Shown here: in pieces, positions 1 to 5,373 of the stretch
Layout: each line of letters opens with the position of its first letter
Position numbering within the stretch: the stretch's first letter is position 1
Source of the DNA: Campylobacteraceae bacterium
Lineage (GTDB): Bacteria > Campylobacterota > Campylobacteria > Campylobacterales > Campylobacteraceae
NCBI GenBank assembly: GCA_031282125.1
Contig: JAITEH010000101.1
Coordinates: 1-5,373, forward strand
DNA: 5,373 nt
Direction of reading: 5' to 3'
Program-made: the position numbers and the translations under genes
The notes under the pieces: generated by a model
Database searches by the model: none
Told to the model about the DNA's origin: nothing
Seen by the model: the letters and a program-made list of their open reading frames with translations, nothing else

Positions 1-1
1 G

Positions 2-136
2 AATATGCTTGCCGAAGCAATGAATAGAGATAATGATAAGATATACAATAAAGAGAAAGATAATAACATAACACAAGAATCAATAAAATCCGCAAAAGAC
101 GAAGAAACGAATATTTGTAAACATAGAAGAAGGTAA
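2..136 (+). CDS. C-terminal end of an unrecognised protein, cut by the left edge
   Basis: The frame beginning at base 2 is open from the window edge to a TAA at 134-136, while the other two forward frames hit stops within the first 27 bases. It encodes 44 residues rich in Asp, Glu, Lys, Asn and Arg, with no hydrophobic segment, ending in the basic tail CKHRRR. Such a composition suits a soluble, possibly disordered or helical C-terminus. Two in-frame ATG codons (5-7 and 20-22) lie inside, so a tiny complete ORF cannot be excluded, but I see no Shine-Dalgarno sequence before either one. The next gene points towards it, so the two are convergent. The family cannot be recognised. An open stretch of this length can also arise by chance, so this call is tentative. 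Confidence 0.4.
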   Translation, partial: NMLAEAMNRDNDKIYNKEKDNNITQESIKSAKDEETNICKHRRR

Positions 137-146
137 ACATTCCTAA

Positions 147-175
147 GTCATTGTGAGTGAAGCGAAGCAATCCAG
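147..175. repeat. REP-like short palindromic repeat (GTCATTG...GCAATCCAG type)
   Basis: The block reads GTCATTGTGAGTGAAGCGAA and continues GCAATCCAG. Its outer parts ATTG (150-153) and CAAT (168-171) are inverted, with a G-T wobble next to them (154/167), and the middle holds the repeated unit GAAGCGAAG. From memory this closely resembles a dispersed intergenic repeat, of the form GTCATTGCGAGCGAAGCGAAGCAATC, that occurs in many copies in unrelated bacterial genomes. Only one copy lies in this window, so repetition cannot be shown here. It sits between the convergent ends of the left partial gene and the lipoprotein gene, a usual place for such elements. Confidence 0.55.
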
Positions 176-228
176 AAAATAAAAAGATTTTGTTGAATAT
201 CCCCTTCTTGAATTACCATAAGATTTTA

Positions 229-263
229 ATAAAAATGTGTATCCGCTCACGACAGATACACAT
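229..263 (-). terminator. Intrinsic terminator of the lipoprotein gene
   Basis: Read on the minus strand, a perfect 9-base-pair stem (255-263 with 235-243, arm ATGTGTATC) closes an 11-base loop and is followed at once by a T run (TTTTTATT). The stem begins 10 bases after the stop codon of the lipoprotein gene. Stem, loop size, T tract and position all fit Rho-independent termination. On the plus strand the stem is followed by ATAAAATT rather than a T run, so it is unlikely to end transcription coming from the left gene efficiently. Confidence 0.8.
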
Positions 264-273
264 AAAATTGATT

Positions 274-1161
274 TTAGTTGCTATTTGGCAAATTTGCTAT
301 ATATGCTCTATCATCATCTGTCAAGCCATTACCATAGTCATAGTTTACAATATGCCAGATTGCCTGATTTAATCGTTTCACTATTGATATATATGTATCG
401 CTTGCGCTATTATCCTCTTTATACTCAATATTTAGCCAATTGTAAATAAACTTGATTATGATATTAAAAAAGCTCTCACCATCTTTTTCATACTCCTCAA
501 TATTTATCTTTTTATTTGCAACTAAGTCAAATAACTCCTGAAATGTATGATAGGTCAACACTTTAAAAGTACTATCATATTTATAACCTGCTGAACCAGG
601 AATGCCAAGATTTGCACAATATAAAGCAAGGGCTACTTTGATTTTTTTATTAGCAGGAATGTCAATCGAAGTCTCTTTTAATAAAAGTCCATGCTGGGCT
701 TGACCTCCTATAGATACTGCTAAAAATCCGGCAGGAAAAACAACTGTTGTATTTACGTTATTTGCATTCCTTAAATCAAATGTTACTAAGACATATATGC
801 CACCGCTTCCTCTTATAACATCATAAGATCCATCAAGCACATCAACAATTTTAAAATTTGGTGTACCTGCAATATCAAAATTTGGTGTATCTATTCCTTC
901 CAAAACATTGGCTTTAATGTTAAAAGTAGGCGTGTTTGTATCAGTATAAATAGCTGATTCTCCTGAAACATCTCCTTCAACTGTTACGCCATCAGGAAAT
1001 CGAAAAACCTCTCCCTCAACACTACCTGCAGTTATTCCAAGACCTGGCATCTTACCTGGAGCATCATTACCGCTATCACTATCCTCTCCTCCTCCGCCAC
1101 CGCAACCAACTAAAAAGCAAGTCAACAAAACCAAGGTAAACAATTTAAGTATTTTCTTCAT
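274..1161 (-). CDS. Predicted lipoprotein of unknown function
   Basis: This gene encodes 295 residues with a classic lipoprotein signal peptide: a basic start (MKKILK), a hydrophobic core, and the lipobox LVGC with the acylated cysteine at position 20. Residues 21-25 are five glycines, followed by an acidic, flexible linker (EDSDSGND). The residue after the lipid cysteine is Gly, not Asp, so by the E. coli rule it would go to the outer membrane; whether that rule holds here is unknown. Residues about 76-106 contain TPTFNI, TPNFDI and TPNFKI, a short internal repeat. Residues about 120-185 look like a beta-rich domain (segments IYVLVTFDL, TTVVFPAGFLAVS, KIKVALALYC). The last 90 residues look helical. 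The start is supported by AAAAGG at 1168-1173, six bases upstream. It is followed directly by a terminator and lies 373 bases from aguB, so it is probably a single-gene transcript. I do not recognise the family; a surface or periplasmic binding or adhesion role is only a guess. Confidence 0.88.
   Translation of the reverse strand: MKKILKLFTLVLLTCFLVGCGGGGGEDSDSGNDAPGKMPGLGITAGSVEGEVFRFPDGVTVEGDVSGESAIYTDTNTPTFNIKANVLEGIDTPNFDIAGTPNFKIVDVLDGSYDVIRGSGGIYVLVTFDLRNANNVNTTVVFPAGFLAVSIGGQAQHGLLLKETSIDIPANKKIKVALALYCANLGIPGSAGYKYDSTFKVLTYHTFQELFDLVANKKINIEEYEKDGESFFNIIIKFIYNWLNIEYKEDNSASDTYISIVKRLNQAIWHIVNYDYGNGLTDDDRAYIANLPNSN
853..889 (-). repeat. Short in-gene repeat encoding the TPNF motif
   Basis: The 13-base string AAAATTTGGTGTA occurs exactly at 853-865 and again at 877-889, a period of 24 bases or eight codons. 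On the coding (minus) strand the two copies give TPNFDI and TPNFKI. A diverged third relative (AAAAGTAGGCGTG, 922-934) encodes TPTFNI. The spacing is a whole number of codons, so gain or loss of a copy would keep the frame of the lipoprotein gene. Confidence 0.7.
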
Positions 1162-1220
1162 AATTAACCTTTTAAATAAAATTTAAAAAACAAATCCATC
1201 TTTTTGGAAAACAGCCATTA

Positions 1221-1270
1221 ATATCTAACTTTAGATATATTTGCAAAATATATATTTGCAAAGATTCTTT
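1221..1270. promoter_or_regulatory. Cluster of dyads and a direct repeat, possible operator
   Basis: Three features are packed together. ATATCTAA (1221-1228) and TTAGATAT (1231-1238) form a perfect inverted repeat with a two-base centre. The 13-mer ATATATTTGCAAA occurs at 1235-1247 and 1250-1262, 15 bases apart, and each copy ends in the perfect palindrome TTTGCAAA. AAAGA-T-TCTTT (1260-1270) is a further dyad. The two-base centre makes the first dyad better suited to binding a dimeric protein than to folding as RNA. The cluster lies between the proposed lipoprotein -10 box and its start codon. No known regulator box is recognised, and AT-rich DNA gives such patterns by chance more often than average. 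Confidence 0.35.
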
Positions 1271-1275
1271 AAATA

Positions 1276-1286
1276 TCCACCTCCTA
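1276..1286 (-). promoter_or_regulatory. Strong Shine-Dalgarno-like sequence with no start codon
   Basis: On the minus strand this reads TAGGAGGTGGA, an unusually long complement to the 3' end of 16S rRNA. The lipoprotein start codon is 115 bases further on and has its own AAAAGG. No ATG, or GTG or TTG with an open frame, lies at a usable distance: the overlapping GTG meets TAA two codons later. It may be a relic of a lost small gene, a ribosome standby site in the leader, or chance. Confidence 0.4.
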
Positions 1287-1305
1287 AAAAAATTTTAAAT
1301 TGTAA

Positions 1306-1313
1306 ATTATACA
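1306..1313 (-). promoter_or_regulatory. Candidate sigma-70 promoter -10 box for the lipoprotein gene
   Basis: The minus strand reads TTTTGTATAATTTAC: a perfect TATAAT (1311 down to 1306) preceded by TTTTG. Campylobacter sigma-70 promoters typically have a TATAAT-like -10, an upstream TG and T-rich stretches instead of a -35 box, and this fits, although the usual single base between TG and TATAAT is absent. Transcription would start near 1299 and give a leader of about 140 bases, which is long, so a second start nearer the gene is possible. Confidence 0.5.
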
Positions 1314-1437
1314 AAAGTATATGTAAAATATATATAAAACATTAATTTTTTAAGAAATAATTTATTAAAAATGTTTATTATGAGAGTCTAAAAAGATTTT
1401 TATGGATTTTGATTATTTATTTTTTAATAAACCGTCC

Positions 1438-1486
1438 CTAAAATATGGCTTTATTTTTGTCTTGCAGAAAATAATTCATATTTTAG
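1438..1486 (-). terminator. Imperfect hairpin downstream of aguB, possible transcript end
   Basis: CTAAAATATG (1438-1447) and CATATTTTAG (1477-1486) are perfect 10-base inverted arms. Inside them TTATTTT (1451-1457) and AAAATAA (1468-1474) can pair, leaving a loop of about ten bases. The structure begins 48 bases after the aguB stop codon. It is AT-rich, and neither strand has a T run right after the stem (minus GGGACGG, plus ACGATGG), so it is not a canonical intrinsic terminator. It may instead protect the 3' end of the aguB message or have another role. Confidence 0.35.
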
Positions 1487-1534
1487 ACGATGGAATAAGC
1501 AATGACTTTAAGAGAAATATATAGAGTTACGAAA

Positions 1535-2401
1535 TCAATCAATAAACCTCTTATCAAGTCCTTCGTATGCGTCTATGCGTCTGTCTCTGAAAAACGGCCA
1601 GATTCGTCTTACTTCACCGCTTTTTTTGAGATCAAAATAGAGTATGCACTCCTCTTTTTCGTCTGCATGAGCCAAAAATTCGCCCTGCGCGCCTGCCGCA
1701 AATGAATTTCCCCAAAATCTGATGCCATCTATCACGCCCTTGTCGTCCGACTCTTTGCCGACTCTGTTTGCAGATATTACGGGTAAGCCGTTTGCTATCG
1801 CATGAGAGCGTTGTATGGTGATCCACGCTTCAAGCTGTCGTTTTTTTTCATCTGCTTCGTCTTCATCAAACCAGCCGATAGCCGTAGGATACACCAAAAA
1901 ATCCGCCCCTTTCAACGCCATAATCCTTGCCGCTTCTGGATACCATTGATCCCAACAAACCAAAAGTCCGATATTGCCGACGCTTGTTTTTATAGGGTTA
2001 AATCCCAAATCGCCCGGAGTAAAATAAAATTTCTCGTAAAATCCAGGATCGTCGGGAATATGCATTTTGCGGTATCTGCCAGCTATCTCTCCGTTGTTTT
2101 CAAAAACCACAGCCGTGTTGTGATACAGCCCTTCAGCGCGCTTCTCAAACAGCGAAGTTACCAAAACTACGCCATTCTCTTTTGCGACGCCGCTCCAAAA
2201 TCTGACATCTTCATGAAAGCTTTCCGCAAGCGCAAAATTATCGGTGTTTTCGTTGATACAAAAATATCTGTCTTGATGAAGTTCGGACAATACGATAAGT
2301 TTCGCTCCGTTTTTGGCGGCTTCTTTAATCCTTAAAACGCTCTGTTTGACCGTTTCGTTTTTGGTATCGTGAAATGCCTGTTGTATGATTGCCGTTTTCA
2401 T
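1535..2401 (-). CDS. aguB: N-carbamoylputrescine amidase (nitrilase superfamily)
   Basis: This enzyme hydrolyses N-carbamoylputrescine to putrescine, CO2 and ammonia, the last step of the agmatine route to polyamines, in the cytoplasm. The 288 residues match the usual family length. The nitrilase-superfamily triad is visible: Glu40 in LSELHQ, Lys112 in YRKMHIPDDP and Cys149 in LLVCWDQWYPEAAR. The segment HIPDDPGFYEKFYFTPGD (114-131) and the surroundings of Cys149 are hallmarks of the AguB branch rather than of generic nitrilases. The chosen ATG has GGGGAA a few bases upstream, and the protein then begins MKTAIIQQ, as family members do; a GTG 14 codons further up is less likely. The usual partner, agmatine deiminase (aguA), is not in the window. 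The gene diverges from aas and is followed by a 373-base gap. It is complete, with no sign of damage. Confidence 0.93.
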   Translation of the reverse strand: MKTAIIQQAFHDTKNETVKQSVLRIKEAAKNGAKLIVLSELHQDRYFCINENTDNFALAESFHEDVRFWSGVAKENGVVLVTSLFEKRAEGLYHNTAVVFENNGEIAGRYRKMHIPDDPGFYEKFYFTPGDLGFNPIKTSVGNIGLLVCWDQWYPEAARIMALKGADFLVYPTAIGWFDEDEADEKKRQLEAWITIQRSHAIANGLPVISANRVGKESDDKGVIDGIRFWGNSFAAGAQGEFLAHADEKEECILYFDLKKSGEVRRIWPFFRDRRIDAYEGLDKRFID

Positions 2402-2405
2402 ATTA

Positions 2406-2411
2406 TTCCCC
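2406..2411 (-). promoter_or_regulatory. Ribosome binding site that fixes the aguB start
   Basis: The minus strand reads GGGGAATAATATG. The GGGGAA lies four bases before the ATG at 2401, a workable Shine-Dalgarno position. The alternative GTG at 2443 is preceded by TTAATTTTTT with no purine-rich site, which supports the shorter protein. Confidence 0.6.
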
Positions 2412-2459
2412 AATAAGCGCAGTGCGAAAATAAAAAACTGCACAAAAAATTAATCTTGT

Positions 2460-2465
2460 ATTGTA
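2460..2465 (-). promoter_or_regulatory. Candidate -10 box for aguB
   Basis: The minus strand reads TTTGTACAAT, a TACAAT hexamer directly preceded by TG and T's, about 59 bases before the start codon. It overlaps the palindrome TTGTACAA (2461-2468). The AT-rich spacer offers other weak matches, so this is a tentative choice. Confidence 0.35.
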
Positions 2466-2487
2466 CAAAGTAATAACTAAAATTACA

Positions 2488-2493
2488 TATAAT
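2488..2493 (+). promoter_or_regulatory. Candidate -10 box for aas
   Basis: A perfect TATAAT (within ATTACATATAAT) lies 70 bases before the aas start, leaving room for a normal leader. A second TATAAT at 2541-2546 is only 17 bases from the ATG and would start transcription about at the ribosome binding site, so it is the weaker candidate. No -35 box is evident, as is usual in Campylobacter. Confidence 0.4.
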
Positions 2494-2563
2494 ACAGCGT
2501 TTTATTGTCTATTTTGTTCCGAAAAGATAAAATATAACTTTATAATTTTAAAAAAGGATAATC

Positions 2564-5373
2564 ATGCCGCAGCTTTTGAAAATTCGCGGATTTTTGCCGT
2601 TTATACTCATCATGTTTATAAATGCTTCTGTTGATTTGGCGCATAAAATAACCATTCAAAATGTTTTGATAAAAAGCTTTGAGGGCGATGATTTGGTGAT
2701 TTTGGGCGCGCTTGTCAATGCGATGATACTGCTTCCTTTTATATTTTTATTCTCTCCTGCGGGTTTTATAAACGACAAATTTTCAAAAACAATCGTCATC
2801 AGATACGCGACTCTTTCGGCGATAGCTCTTAGCGTGTTGATACTCATAAGCTACTATCAAGGCTGGTTTATATTTGCCTTTATCATGACATTTTTACTCG
2901 CCGTGCAAAGCGCGTTTTATTCGCCAGCAAAATACGGGCTCATAAAAAGATTTGTCGGCGTCGAAAAACTAAGCCTTGCAAACGGTATCATTCAGGCATT
3001 GACTATCGTGGCTATACTTTTAAGCTCATTTATCTTCTCGGCTATCTTTGAAAAATACTACATAGCCGAGCTGACCGACCCAAATGTTATCTTAACTCAC
3101 ATGGTGCCTATCGGATTTTTGCTTGTTATCTTGAGCTCTTTGGAGGCATTTTTTGCTTTTAGGATACCGTTTTTTGACACTAAATCCGTGAAAGAGAGGT
3201 TTGATTTTAAAGAGTATTTGAAGCTGAAATATCTTCGCAGCAATCTAAAAACCGTCAAAAGCAACAAAGACATCTGGCTTAGCATCATCGGACTTAGCAT
3301 ATTTTGGGGAATTTCGCAGATGGTCATAGCCGCATTCCCCGCTCACTACAAAATGATAACAGGCGACAATAACGCGGTTATCATACAAGGCATTTTAGCC
3401 GTAAGCGCTATAGGACTCATAAGCGGCTCCATCATAGCGGGAACTTTTTCAAAAAGGCATATTGAACTTGGCATCATACCCATAGGCGCGCTTGGAATGT
3501 TTGCCGCGCTCTGCGGTATGACATTTGCAAATCATGCGATTTTTATGGGATTTTACTCTTTGATATTCGGATTTTTCGGCGGACTTTTCATAGTTCCTTT
3601 GAACTCCGTCATACAATACTTTTCAAGCGATTCGCATATGGGCAAAATATTGGCTGGAAATAATTTCGTCCAGAACTGCTCCATGGTCTCATTTTTGGCT
3701 TTGACGGTACTGTTTGTATTGTTCCATTTTTCTACGACACAGCTATTTTTCATAACATCTTTTATAGCTTTTCTTGGGGCTTTATACGCGATTAAGCAAG
3801 TGCCTCATCTATTTGCAAGGATTTTGCTGTTTCCGATTTTGAAGATAGGCTACAAGACAAATATACAAGGTATCGAGAATATCCCTCCAGCAGGCGGCGC
3901 GCTTTTGCTAGGCAATCACATAAGCTGGATAGATTGGCTCATCTTGCAGGTGGCAAGTCCGAGGTCGCTAAAATTTGTCATGTTCAGGGCGTATTACGAC
4001 AAATGGTATCTGACTTGGATATTTAAATTTTTCGACGTTATCCCAATCGCCGGAGGGGCTAGTAAATCGGCGATTGAGGGCATCAGAGCAAGGCTTAAAA
4101 ACGGTGAAGTTGTAGCGTTGTTTCCTGAGGGGATTATAAGCTACAACGGACAGATAGGCAAATTCGAAAGAGGTTTTGAGCTTGCGATAGAGGACATTGA
4201 CGTGCCGATTATCCCGTTTTATCTAAGGGGACTTTGGGGTTCGACCTTCTCACGCGCGGACGATTATTACAAACAACTTCGTCAATCAAACGATAAACGA
4301 GAGATAGTGATAGCTTTCGGAGAGGCTTTAAAATCAACCGCAAAAGCAAATGAAGTCAAGCAAGCCGTTATTAAGCTCTCTCTTGCGGCTTGGGATTTTC
4401 ACCTCTCAAATCAAAAACCGCTCCATTATCACTGGCTAAGACGCGCAAACTCGTCTTTGTTCGCGGCATCCATCGTAGATCAGGCAACGGGAGTGAAATT
4501 AAATAACTTAAAGCTTTTAACTTCGGTCGTTTTATTTATCAAAAAATTAAAAGGCGTGTTGAAAGATGAAGAAAATATCGGCGTTTTACTGCCCTCTTCC
4601 GCCGTTGGAGCTATAGTCAATCTCGCTCTTTTAGCCCTTGGCAAAAAATCCGTCAATCTCAACTACACGCTAAGCGCGCAAAATCTAAAAAGCGCGATAG
4701 AACAAGGTGATTTGAAGAGTATCATAACGTCCAAAACTTTTGAAAAAAAGCTTGAAAGCAGAGGTTTTAACTTTCAAGAGATTTTGGAAGGCAAGGCGAT
4801 TTATGCGGAAAATCTCAAAGAATCAATCACAAAAGCGGAAGTTGTGAAGACGTTTTTTAAAGTTTTGCTTTTTCCGACTTGGGTTTTGGAGTTTTTATAT
4901 TTTGAGCCTGTCAAGCTTGACGATACTGCTGTGATACTTTTTAGCAGCGGCAGCGAAAATGCGCCAAAAGGCGTCGAACTTACGCACAAAAATCTGCTTG
5001 CAAATATCAAACAAGTAGCGGATCTGCTCAATTTTAGAAAAGACGACGTTGTGCTGAACTCTCTTCCTGCTTTTCACTCTTTCGGACTTACCATAACAAT
5101 GCTCATGCCGCTTTGTGAGGGCATTTTGATGGTGTGCGTAGCAGACCCGACGGATGTTACAAATATAGGAAAAATGTGCGTGCGATACCGCGTCAGTATT
5201 TTGCTTGGAACTTCGACGTTTTTCAGACTCTACGTAAAAAATAAAAAACTTCATCCGTTGATGCTTCAAAGCGTGAGAATCGCCGTAGCTGGAGCCGAGA
5301 AACTAAAAGACGATGTCAAAAACGGCTTTAAAATTAAATTTGGCATACACATATACGAAGGTTACGGCACTAC
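2564..5373 (+). CDS. aas: MFS transporter / 2-acyl-GPE acyltransferase / acyl-ACP synthetase fusion, 3' end cut
   Basis: This protein recovers lysophospholipids: it flips them across the inner membrane, activates a fatty acid onto ACP and re-acylates the lipid. The frame is open for 936 codons to the window edge. The ATG has AAAGGA at 2553-2558. Residues about 9-411 form roughly twelve membrane segments of an LplT-like MFS transporter, with a motif A-like loop GFINDK (67-72). Residues about 425-610 are a PlsC-type acyltransferase: NHISWID gives the HX4D catalytic pair His452/Asp457, FPEG is at 520-523, and VPIIP at 547-551. From about 640 an AMP-binding enzyme follows: phosphate loop SSGSENAPKGV (794-804), FHSFG (837-841) and YEGYGT (931-936), at which point the window ends. 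The loop has Asn799 where family members usually have Gly. The lysine-bearing C-terminal lid lies beyond the window, probably 200 or more residues. In E. coli the transporter (lplT) is a separate neighbour of aas; the triple fusion is known in Campylobacter and some other bacteria. Confidence 0.93.
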   Translation, partial: MPQLLKIRGFLPFILIMFINASVDLAHKITIQNVLIKSFEGDDLVILGALVNAMILLPFIFLFSPAGFINDKFSKTIVIRYATLSAIALSVLILISYYQGWFIFAFIMTFLLAVQSAFYSPAKYGLIKRFVGVEKLSLANGIIQALTIVAILLSSFIFSAIFEKYYIAELTDPNVILTHMVPIGFLLVILSSLEAFFAFRIPFFDTKSVKERFDFKEYLKLKYLRSNLKTVKSNKDIWLSIIGLSIFWGISQMVIAAFPAHYKMITGDNNAVIIQGILAVSAIGLISGSIIAGTFSKRHIELGIIPIGALGMFAALCGMTFANHAIFMGFYSLIFGFFGGLFIVPLNSVIQYFSSDSHMGKILAGNNFVQNCSMVSFLALTVLFVLFHFSTTQLFFITSFIAFLGALYAIKQVPHLFARILLFPILKIGYKTNIQGIENIPPAGGALLLGNHISWIDWLILQVASPRSLKFVMFRAYYDKWYLTWIFKFFDVIPIAGGASKSAIEGIRARLKNGEVVALFPEGIISYNGQIGKFERGFELAIEDIDVPIIPFYLRGLWGSTFSRADDYYKQLRQSNDKREIVIAFGEALKSTAKANEVKQAVIKLSLAAWDFHLSNQKPLHYHWLRRANSSLFAASIVDQATGVKLNNLKLLTSVVLFIKKLKGVLKDEENIGVLLPSSAVGAIVNLALLALGKKSVNLNYTLSAQNLKSAIEQGDLKSIITSKTFEKKLESRGFNFQEILEGKAIYAENLKESITKAEVVKTFFKVLLFPTWVLEFLYFEPVKLDDTAVILFSSGSENAPKGVELTHKNLLANIKQVADLLNFRKDDVVLNSLPAFHSFGLTITMLMPLCEGILMVCVADPTDVTNIGKMCVRYRVSILLGTSTFFRLYVKNKKLHPLMLQSVRIAVAGAEKLKDDVKNGFKIKFGIHIYEGYGT

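Larger units (their letters stand above)
1162..1534. other. AT-rich intergenic region between aguB and the lipoprotein gene
   Basis: No convincing protein gene lies in these 373 bases. Both neighbours are on the minus strand, so the region holds the 3' end of aguB and the promoter and leader of the lipoprotein gene. Contents in minus-strand order are an imperfect hairpin (1438-1486), a stretch of A and T runs (about 1320-1437), a -10 box (1306-1311), a Shine-Dalgarno-like sequence without a start codon (1276-1286), small dyads and a direct repeat (1221-1270), and an 11-codon minus-strand ORF (1183-1218) without a ribosome binding site. Confidence 0.8.

Noticed and set aside
157..449. Two short plus-strand open frames (157-372 and 237-449)
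   Set aside because: They start in the non-coding gap that holds the repeat and the terminator and run antisense into the lipoprotein gene. No ribosome binding site or protein-like pattern supports them.
1416..1431. TTTATT-TTTT-AATAAA mini-hairpin as a terminator
   Set aside because: The six-base stem has only A-T pairs and no T tract following it on either strand, so it cannot be told from chance in this AT-rich stretch.
1502..1705. Plus-strand open frame of 67 codons starting between aguB and the lipoprotein gene
   Set aside because: Most of it is antisense to the C-terminal part of aguB and it lacks a ribosome binding site.
1802..2335. Plus-strand open frame of 177 codons
   Set aside because: It lies wholly inside aguB on the opposite strand, whose triad and family motifs are intact. 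The antisense translation shows no recognisable domain, so it is a shadow.
2419..2441. Small inverted repeat GCAGT/ACTGC in the aguB leader
   Set aside because: The arms are only five bases with a 13-base A-rich loop, which is too weak to claim a regulatory structure.
2402..2443. N-terminal extension of AguB by 14 residues from a GTG
   Set aside because: No Shine-Dalgarno sequence precedes the GTG, whereas the ATG at 2401 has GGGGAA and gives the family's usual N-terminus.
4895..5269. Minus-strand open frame of 124 codons
   Set aside because: It is antisense to the adenylation domain of aas, which carries clear motifs in the plus frame, and has no motif of its own.

Overview
The window looks like a piece of a Campylobacterota chromosome, most likely Campylobacter or a close relative. 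This is inferred from the AT-rich base composition, promoters that show a TATAAT-like -10 box with no clear -35, and two recognisable proteins: an N-carbamoylputrescine amidase (AguB) and a very long three-module phospholipid acyltransferase (MFS transporter + PlsC + acyl-ACP synthetase). The species cannot be fixed from this sequence alone.

Layout from left to right. Positions 2-136 (+) are the last 44 codons of a gene that enters from the left edge; it is highly charged and unrecognised. Positions 137-273 hold a short REP-like palindromic repeat (147-175) and a convincing intrinsic terminator (229-263) that serves the next gene. Positions 274-1161 (-) encode a 295-residue lipoprotein with a clear lipobox and a poly-glycine tether, with no family I can name. 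The 373-base gap at 1162-1534 is very AT-rich. It holds a good -10 promoter for the lipoprotein, a strong Shine-Dalgarno sequence with no start codon behind it, a cluster of small dyads, and a 49-base imperfect hairpin nearer the aguB end. Positions 1535-2401 (-) are aguB, complete. The 162-base divergent spacer at 2402-2563 carries candidate promoters for both flanking genes. From 2564 to the right edge (+) runs aas, whose reading frame stays open for 936 codons and is cut by the window end inside the adenylation domain.

The two recognisable genes are housekeeping genes. AguB makes putrescine from N-carbamoylputrescine, and the Aas fusion recovers lysophospholipids by flipping them inward and re-acylating them. 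They are divergently transcribed, and nothing visible links them functionally. The left part (1 to about 1500) is visibly richer in A+T and carries an unrecognised tail, a dispersed-type repeat and an orphan lipoprotein, so it looks like variable or accessory sequence next to a conserved core. I see no mobile-element gene, CRISPR array, tRNA or rRNA, and no evidence for a new multi-gene system. The most interesting items are the leader region of the lipoprotein gene, the lipoprotein itself, and the three-module Aas with an unusual residue in its ATP-binding loop.
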